NCBI RefSeq assembly: GCF_001704415.2
Contig: NC_030826.1
Span: 61,461,362-61,525,361, forward strand
Direction: 5' to 3'
DNA from: Capra hircus
Taxonomy: Eukaryota; Chordata; Mammalia; Artiodactyla; Bovidae
Length of the DNA stretch: 64,000 bases
Shown here: one piece after another, positions 57,685 to 64,000 of the stretch
How the letters are laid out: each line of letters opens with the position of its first letter
How positions within the stretch are numbered: the stretch's first letter is position 1
Translations under genes and position numbers: made by a program
Notes under the pieces: generated by a model
What the model was told of the DNA's origin: nothing
Seen by the model: only the letters and a program-made list of their open reading frames with translations
Databases searched by the model: none

Positions 57685-58622
57685 AGGAAGCAGGGGAGGT
57701 TTACGTTCCTCCCCCTGATCAGCCCGGAGCTAAGTATGCGGGAAATGCCTGATAGATACACACTGACTTATTCACCCACAAACTAAGGAAGCTGAAGCTT
57801 TGGGGGTTCACACCACCTGTTCATTCCCTCTTTGAGCTGTCAGACACCAAGTAGAGGACTCGGCGGGCCATGAGTTATGGCCAAGGATGACAGTTCTCAT
57901 ACTTTCTTGTTCACAGGAACTCTCTAAAATGTATGAGACTTCCTTCAATTTAATAAGGTGATCTGGGTCTAATAAACACCATAATCTATATTGGAATTTT
58001 AACAATTAACAGAACTAGAGGCCTAAATTATAAATCTTTAAAATCTTATTTTAAAATCTGTTAAAATTCCTCGTCCAATAATAACAGGAAATGTATAATA
58101 ATAAAAGCAACGTCACAAATAAGACTCAAAGCCACCGAGGTTTTATGAGGCATTTTCCATGACCCAGGGCTGCTTCCTTAGACCGTCCAAGGATGTCTAC
58201 TGAGCTGCTAAATTTGTGCAGCGGGAACAAATGTCTGTTCTCTTTGCCAAGAAAATACCATAGATGAATATTAAAAACAGCCCTGTTAGCCAAAATTCAC
58301 ATCTGCATGCACTCAGAAGTGCAGCTTTTCTTTCTTCCAATAATAATTTGTAATGCATTGTGAAAAACTTTAAAAATGGCATACAGTACTCTCCACCTGG
58401 CCAGTTAACTGGCGTTTCAGCCATAAATGCACTGATAAAGCCTGCATATGGGTTAGCGTGCTTGTGGACATATGCACATATATGTGTGTATCTACTAGGA
58501 ATGTTTTTGGACATATAGCTCAGTGCTTGCTCTGTCTCCATATATATATTCAGAAAATAAAATTCAAAACATACCCTAATGTAATCAATCAATTAAAAAA
58601 GAAAATATTTTTAAGGGTACTG
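57685..58622. other. Intronic sequence, AT-rich, no feature recognised
   Basis: A 131-codon minus-strand frame at 58197-58592 is not recognised and has no matched splice pair. Confidence 0.45.
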
Positions 58623-58633
58623 TAATTTAAGAC

Positions 58634-58852
58634 GGGCTTCCCAGGTGGCGCTAGTGGTAAAGAACCTGCCTGCCAATGTAGGGTTTGATCCATGGTTCTG
58701 GAAGATCCCCTGCAGGAGGGGATGGCAACCCACTCCAGTATTCTTGCCTGGAGAATCTCCATGGAAACAGGAGCCTGATGGGCTACAGCCCATGAGGTCA
58801 CAAAGAGTCAAACACAACTGAAATGACTTAGCATGCAGAGCACACATGCACA
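58634..58852 (+). mobile_element. Bov-tA SINE with exact target-site duplication
   Basis: GGGCTTCCCAGGTGGCGCTA, body GGCAACCCACTCCAGTATTC, end AAACACAACTGAAATGACTT. TAATTTAAGAC at 58623-58633 and 58853-58863 is an exact 11-bp duplication. Confidence 0.96.
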
Positions 58853-58863
58853 TAATTTAAGAC

Positions 58864-59524
58864 ACAACAGTTAGACTTTTCTACACAATTAGGGGGATAC
58901 CAATACTTAAAAAAAACTTCTCAACTATCAAACTGATATTGTTTTTTTAAAAAGGACATCGATTCACTGAAAATGACATTACAAACACTGATATTTTTCC
59001 ACCAAATTTTCAAGTGTAGGAGAAATATATTTTGCGTCTGATTTCAATATAGTTGTTTTTGCAAAAATTATGTAATATTTAAGTAGTAGAGGCTTTCAAT
59101 CTAATGCAATATTTAGAATATGTACATAAACTACTAATTTTAAATCACTTTAATGTTTAAAAAATGATTAATAAGATCAAGAATAATTTGTATCTTAAGA
59201 AGCAATTCAATATATCTATTACATGCCTATAATTTATGGATATCATTGTTATTTAAAAATCACATACAGGTCTGAGGACACAATAAAGTAAACTGGGAAA
59301 TTAAAAATGCTCCGGCCTCTGGATGCCTTTTTCATGATTGATGTGACATCACCTGACTCTAAATATATTAGGTTTGTTTTGAGAAGTCATTTTTAAAAAT
59401 TCATCAGTCTAGTCTAAAATATGCTTCTGTGAGAAATAAAGTATGTTAACATAGGTTGCTTCACTGAAATAAAATTAATCCTCCATAAAGAAAACTGTTA
59501 AAACAATACTTATCTGATTATATA
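58864..59524. other. Intronic sequence, strongly AT-rich, no feature recognised
   Basis: Unique AT-rich sequence without a recognised feature. Confidence 0.45.
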
Positions 59525-59738
59525 TAAATTCCAAAGAAGCTACCAAAAAAGTAACTAGAGCAAATAACTGAGTTTAAAAAGGTCATAGGATACACAATCA
59601 TTACTGAAAAACTCTATTGTACTCCTCGATAGTAGTAATGAAAAAATGAGAACGCTGAAAACATGAAATGATTAGGTATAAATCTAATAAAATTAAAGCA
59701 ACGTCTATATGCTGAGAATCGCAAATGCTGATGAAAGA
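59525..59738 (+). mobile_element. L1 LINE ORF2 fragment, left part
   Basis: GGTCATAGGATACACAATCA, ATTGTACTCCTCGATAGTAG and GATTAGGTATAAATCTAATA follow L1 ORF2 in sense. Interrupted at about 59738 by BovB and resumed at 61635. Confidence 0.8.
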
Positions 59739-61634
59739 CAGTCAGTCAGTTCAGTCACTCAGTCGTGTCCGACTCTTTGCGACCCCATGAATCACAGCAC
59801 GCCAGGCCTCCCTGTCCATCACCAACTCCCAGAGTTCACCCAAACTCATGTCTATCGAGTCGCTGATGCCATCTAGCCATCTCATCCTCTGTTGTCCCTT
59901 TCTCCTCCTGCCCCCAATCCCTCCCAGCATCAGGGTCTTTTCCAATGAGTCAACTCTTCGCGTGAGGTGGCCAAAGTACTGGCGTTTCAGCTTCAGTATC
60001 AGTCCTTCCAATGAACACCCAGGACTGATCTCCTTTAGAATGGACTGGTTGGATCTCCTTGCAGTCCAAGGGACTCTCAAGAGTCTTCTCCAACACCACA
60101 GTTCAAAAGCATCAATTCTCCGGCGCTTAGATTTCTTTATCATCCAACTCTCACATCCATACGTGACCACTGGGAAACCATAGCCTTGACTATACAGATG
60201 CTTTTGAATATGCTGTCTAGGTTGGTCATAACTTTCCTTCCAAGGAGAAAGCGTCTTTTAATTTCATGGCTGCAATCACCATCTGCAGTGATTTTGGAGG
60301 CCCCAAAATAAAGTCAGCCACTGTTTCCACTATTTCCCCATCTATTTCCCATGAAGTGACGGGACCAGATACCATGATCTTCGTTTTCTGAATGTTGAGC
60401 TTTAAGCCAACGTTTTCACTCTCCTCTTTCACTTTCATCAAGAGGCTTTTTAGCTCCTCTTCACTTTCTGCCATAAGGGTGGTGTCATCTGCTTTATCTG
60501 AGGTTATTGATATTTCTCCCAGCAATCTTGATTCCAGCTTCTGCTTCTTCCAGCCCAGCGTTTCTCATGATATACTCTGCATAGAAGTTAAATAAGCAGG
60601 GTGACAATATATTGCCTTGATGTACTCCTTTACTGATTTGGAACCAGGCTGGTTCCATGTCCAGTTCTAAGTGTTGCTTCCTGACCTGCATATAGGTTTC
60701 TCAAGAGGCAGGTCAGGTGGTCTGGTATTCCCATCTCTCTCAGAATTTTCCACAGTTTATTGTGATCCATGCAGTCAAAGGCTTTGGCATAGTCAATAAA
60801 GTAGAAATAGATGTTTTTCTGGAACTCTCTTGCTTTTTCATGATCCAGTGGATGTTGGCAATTTGATCTCTGGTTCCTCTGCCTTTTCTAAAATCAGCTT
60901 GAACATCTGGAAGTTCACGGTTCACATATTGCTGAAGCCTGGCTTGGAGAATTTTGACCATTACTTTACTAGCGTGTGAGATGAGTGCAATTGTGTAGTA
61001 GTTTGAGCCTTCTTTGGCATTGCCCTTTTTTGGGATTGAAATGAAAACTGACCTTTTCCAGTCCTGTGGCCACTGCTGAGTTTTCCAAATTTGCTGGCAT
61101 ACTGAGTGCAGCACTTTCACAGCATCATCTTTCAGGATTTGAAATAGCTCGACTGGAATTCCATCACCTCCACTAGCTTTGTTCGTAGTGATGCTTTCTA
61201 AGGCCCACTTGACTTCACATTCCAGGACGTCTGGCTCTAGGTGAGTGATCACACCATCGTGATTATCTGGGTTTTTCTGTATAGTTCTTCTGTGTATTCT
61301 TGCCACCTCATCTTACTTAGTATCTTCTGCTTCTGTTAGGTCCAGACCATTTCTGTCCTTTATTGAGCCCATCTTTGCATGAAATGTTCCCTTGGTGTCC
61401 CTGATTTTCTTGAAGAGATCTCTAGTCTTTCCCATTCTGTTGTTTTCCTCTATTTCTTTGCACTGATCGCTGAGGAAGGCCTTCTTATCTCGCCTTGCTC
61501 TTCTTTGGAACTCTGCATTGAGATGCTTCTATCTTTCCTTTTCTCCTTTGCTTTTCGCTTCTCTTCTTCTCACAGCTGTTTGTAAGGCCTCCCCAGACAG
61601 CCATGTTGCTTTTTTGCATTTCTTTTCCTTGACA
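59739..61634 (-). mobile_element. BovB LINE, longest copy (about 1.9 kb), inside L1
   Basis: Minus-orientation BovB from the 3' tail (CAGTTCAGTCACTCAGTCGT at about 59747) to the region between endonuclease and reverse transcriptase (ending near GCTTTTTTGCATTTC). It splits one L1 into two parts. ATGAAAGA at 59731-59738 and ATGAAGAA at 61635-61642 may be an imperfect target-site duplication. Confidence 0.95.
59751..61306 (-). pseudogene. BovB reverse transcriptase, frame broken in several places
   Basis: Consecutive minus-strand frames cover most of the RT: 60740-61306 (SITTNKASGGDGIPVELFQI, the finger region), 60494-60691 (GVHQGNILSPCLF, motif B), 60226-60525 (motif C altered: YADD is lost, only a partial ADD remains after a small change near 60492) and 59751-60170 (C-terminus). 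At least three frameshifts. The region just before catalytic YADD is disrupted, so the enzyme could not work even if translated. Confidence 0.88.
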
Positions 61635-62410
61635 ATGAAGAAAACTAAATAAATGACAGTACAGTCTAAGCTCATGGACTGAGATACCCAAATCATTAAG
61701 ATTTCATTTTTTTCAAAACTGAGAAATAGATTTAATACAATTGAAAGGTGCCAGTAGGATTCTGTGCAGAGTTTGTTTCACTGACTCTAAGAGCAAGAGA
61801 ACTACTGTGAGCAAAACTATTCTGGAAAAGAACAAAGTTGGACAACCCATACTACTTGTCTCCAAGACTGACTATAATTAAAAGCTACGATAATTAAGAC
61901 GGTGTGGCATCGGGGAAGGAAAAATACACATGTCAACAGAACAGAATTTGAGAGTCTAGTATTATGGCCACATGATATGGCCTACTGATTTTCAACACAG
62001 CTGCAGAGATGAGTCAACAGAGAAAAAATCATCTTTTCAACAAACAGCGCTGATATAATGGAATCAGTCTACATCTTGCACCAGTCCCGTGGGCCATGGA
62101 AACAAATAGGAAACTGGTAAAAGAAAACAGGAGGAAATCCCTGTGACATCATGAAAGACAGAAATTCCTTAGAAATGACACCAAAGCCTGACCTTAAAGA
62201 ACAGATTGATAAACCGGATCACATAGATATCAGGGACTTCTCCTCTTTGAAAAATGCCGTTGAAAGAATGAAAAGAAGCCACTGACTGTGGAGATGTTTC
62301 CAAATCATATACCTTATGAAGAATCTGTATCTAAAATACAGCAAGAACACTCAAAATTCGATAGTAAGACAATAAATGACTGAATATGAAATTAGAAAAA
62401 CATTTAAATA
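61635..62410 (+). mobile_element. L1 LINE ORF2 fragment, right part
   Basis: AGCTCATGGACTGAGATACC, AAAGCTACGATAATTAAGAC, TCATCTTTTCAACAAACAGC and GATATCAGGGACTTCTCCTC continue L1 ORF2 in sense from the left part, with many stops. Confidence 0.82.
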
Positions 62411-62423
62411 AACACTATACCAA

Positions 62424-62486
62424 GGACAGAGGAGCCTGGCATGCTATAGTCCACGGGGTCCCAAGGAGTGGGACCTGGCTGAGCGC
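62424..62486 (+). mobile_element. BovA SINE tail fragment, inverted against the next SINE
   Basis: GGACAGAGGAGCCTGGCATG followed by CTATAGTCCACGGGGTC and GGACCTGGCTGAGCGC is the end of a BovA unit in sense. Confidence 0.85.
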
Positions 62487-62499
62487 TGAAGTAAAGTGA

Positions 62500-62699
62500 A
62501 GTTAAGTTGCTCAGTCGTGTCTGACTCTTTGCGACCCTGTGGACTGTAGCCTACCATGCTCCTCTGTCCATGGGATTTTCCAAGCAAGAGTACTGGAGTG
62601 GGTTGCCATTTCCCCCTCGAGAGGATCTTCCCAGGGATCGAACCCAGGTCTCCCGCATTGTAAGCAAGATGCTTTATCATCTGAGCCACCAGGGAAGCT
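62500..62699 (-). mobile_element. Bov-tA SINE
   Basis: In reverse: GTTGCTCAGTCGTGTCTGAC, CCAAGCAAGAGTACTGGAGT, GGGATCGAACCCAGGTCTCC and CATCTGAGCCACCAGGGAAG (head). Confidence 0.94.
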
Positions 62700-63387
62700 C
62701 CACCTTAAAATGCTGAGGTGAGAGGGCCTGAGGCGGCCAGTGCTGAGATATGTCTCCCAGGATGACTCCAGCCCTGGGTCTCCATCTTACCTTCTTCTCT
62801 TTGAGGCCAGATGGTCCAGGGTCCTTCGGGGGCTGCAGACTCCCAGCCTGCTCTGTCTCAGGGGAGCCGCCACACTCTCTCCTCAGGCCTATCAGACGCT
62901 GGGCCTGACTTTCCCTGAGACCCGAGGAGTCTAAAGTCACAGCAGCCCACATATCCTTCGCCTCATGAAGACCCAGGAGTGGCCGAGAGCGGGGAGCAGG
63001 CTCAGGAGAGGCACAGCTCCAGCTCTGCTCTGTGCTCCTGGGGCACAGCCTCCCGCCCTGGTGGGCAGGTGGCAGCCGAGGTCACAATCCGGCTGTTACT
63101 AGCGTCATGCAGGGCTGAGGACCATGCGCTCTGTCCTGTGAGTCTGTCTCCCAGGGGCAGAACAGTCAGGAGGCTGAAGATGCCCCCAGGCTTAGGGGCA
63201 GGACAACAACAGCCTGCTGGGGACTTCCGCTCAGCCTAGAGTGGTGATAATGAAGAGCATTCTGGAAGAACTGAAGAATGCAACTTAAAAATCACATATA
63301 AACCATCTGGCAAAGAAATGAGTGAGCACATTCCCTTTTCCCCTAAATGTAAGCTTATCTATGGCTTACTTCTCCATCTCAGGAGCA
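62700..63387. other. Intronic sequence holding the candidate exon
   Basis: GC-moderate unique sequence. Apart from the candidate exon at 62791-62930 nothing is recognised. Confidence 0.4.
62791..62930 (-). other. Candidate unrecognised minus-strand exon with strong splice donor
   Basis: On the minus strand an open frame containing SLQPPKDPGPSGLKEKK ends exactly at AAGAAG/GTAAGATGG, a full-consensus splice donor (GT at 62790-62789). Two AG acceptors are possible upstream: after ACTTTAG (exon start 62930, 140 bp) or after GTCTCAG (exon start 62914, 124 bp). The frame stays open over both. The sequence is not part of the canonical CEP112 protein as I remember it and does not look like a coiled coil. 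It could be an alternative exon, a lncRNA exon or chance. Neither length is a multiple of three, so inclusion would shift frame unless it is 5' untranslated. Confidence 0.2.
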
Positions 63388-63390
63388 TGT

Positions 63391-63612
63391 GTGCTAAGTC
63401 GCTTCAGTCGTGTCCGACTCTGTGCAACCCCACGGACTGTAGCCCGCCAGGCTCCCCTGTCCATAGGATTCTCCAGGCAAGAATACTAGAGTGGGTTACC
63501 ATTTCTTCCTCTAGGAGATCTTCCTGACCTGAGGATCTTCCTGACCCAGGGATCAAGCCCATGTCTCCTGAATTAGCAGGTGGATTCTTTACCACTGAAC
63601 CACCAGGGAAGT
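63391..63612 (-). mobile_element. Bov-tA SINE with a small internal duplication
   Basis: In reverse: AAGTCGCTTCAGTCGTGTCC, TCCAGGCAAGAATACTAGAG and TTTACCACTGAACCACCAGG. GATCTTCCTGACC is repeated at about 63519 and 63534, which lengthens the link region. Confidence 0.93.
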
Positions 63613-63654
63613 ACACTCAGGCCTTTATAATGTGGCTTAGGGTCTGTCTCTCCT

Positions 63655-63765
63655 GCTGGAGAAAAGCTGTGAGCTCTGAGAAGGCAGGAATCTCTGGCTG
63701 TTCGTTCACTGCTATAGCAAGCCTCCAGGATCACTACACACAGAGTAGGTATCAAACGTGCCATG
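63655..63765 (+). mobile_element. L2-like ancient LINE 3' end
   Basis: GCTGTGAGCTCTGAGAAGGC, TCGTTCACTGCTATAGCAAG and CACACAGAGTAGGTATCAAA follow the L2 3' end. Confidence 0.6.
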
Positions 63766-64000
63766 CTAATCGCCCGTAGCATCCATGCTTCTCTTTTGAA
63801 ACAGTAACCCTCTGTGCACATGCTCACAAGCACCTGCTCCCCTGCAGCAGCCCAGGACTAGGATTTCTCCAATGCGGTTTGGTGGGAGTGAGAAGCAGCT
63901 GTCGTCACACTTCCTGAGAAGCACATCGGTTGTCCTCGTCCTCCTTGCCCCTTCCTGCTGCCTGAGCCCTGCTAACGCAGGAACCACTCGAGGCAGAAGG

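Larger units (their letters stand above)
1..64000 (-). other. CEP112: Interior of the CEP112 transcription unit (mostly intron)
   Basis: Two adjacent CEP112 coding exons on the minus strand lie in the middle of the window, and neither end of the protein is present, so the window most likely sits wholly inside this gene. In mammals CEP112 is known as a very long gene with large introns, which fits two exons in 64 kb. That the two window edges are intronic is inferred from the lack of any other recognised gene, promoter or terminal exon. An unrelated gene nested in an intron cannot be excluded. Confidence 0.7.

Noticed and set aside
58197..58592. 131-codon minus-strand frame as an extra CEP112 exon
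   Set aside because: Residue content (many aromatic and hydrophobic residues) is unlike the CEP112 coiled coil, and borders do not match splice consensus.
1..64000. A prokaryotic-type operon, defence island or mobile plasmid system
   Set aside because: Exon structure, SINE/LINE content and codon sparsity show vertebrate nuclear DNA. No tandem bacterial-type genes exist here.

Overview
This window is mammalian nuclear DNA from a ruminant, most likely a bovid (cattle, sheep or goat type). Three things show this. It is crowded with interspersed repeats found only in ruminants: the RTE-type LINE BovB and its 3'-end derivatives, tRNA-headed Bov-tA SINEs and BovA2 dimers with AGC tails. Coding sequence is very sparse and has eukaryotic splice signals. 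Ancient mammalian repeats (MIR, L2, old L1) fill in between. The sequence alone does not fix the exact species.

The only gene I can support is CEP112 (centrosomal protein 112, also CCDC46), transcribed on the minus strand. Two consecutive internal coding exons are present: a 63-bp exon at 37243-37305 (21 codons) and a 150-bp exon at 28859-29008 (50 codons). Both have consensus AG/GT borders, both introns flanking each exon are phase 0, and together they encode one continuous coiled-coil segment near the C-terminus. The rest of the window reads as intron: about 28.9 kb downstream of the second exon, 8.2 kb between the exons, and about 26.7 kb upstream. No other exon of the recognised protein was found. 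A possible unrecognised exon with a strong splice donor lies at 62791-62930.

Layout. 0-4.6 kb: GC-rich stretches, two Bov-tA SINEs, a three-copy 30-bp tandem repeat. 4.6-6.6 kb: a truncated BovB meeting a truncated L1 end to end. 8.6-9.8 kb: BovB with reverse-transcriptase remnants and a target-site duplication. 10.2-10.9 kb: a mariner-type miniature element next to a CpG-bearing minisatellite with a 110-bp higher-order period. 13-25 kb: BovB tails, a G-rich Sp1/G-quadruplex-like block (14.57-14.64 kb), a second mariner miniature element, SINEs. 25-37 kb: BovA2, Bov-tA, MIR copies, the two CEP112 exons and the best-preserved BovB (34.6-35.9 kb). 38-48 kb: SINEs, old L1 pieces, another BovB. 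48-54 kb: mainly unique intronic sequence. 54-64 kb: nested repeats (SINE in L1, BovB in L1), a tail-to-tail inverted BovB pair and an inverted BovA hairpin.

I found no operon, defence locus, CRISPR array, true tRNA or rRNA gene, or other undescribed multi-gene system. The most unusual structures are the higher-order minisatellite, the inverted-repeat pairs able to fold in CEP112 pre-mRNA, the GC-drifted CEP112 exon in a CpG-rich block, and the candidate extra exon.
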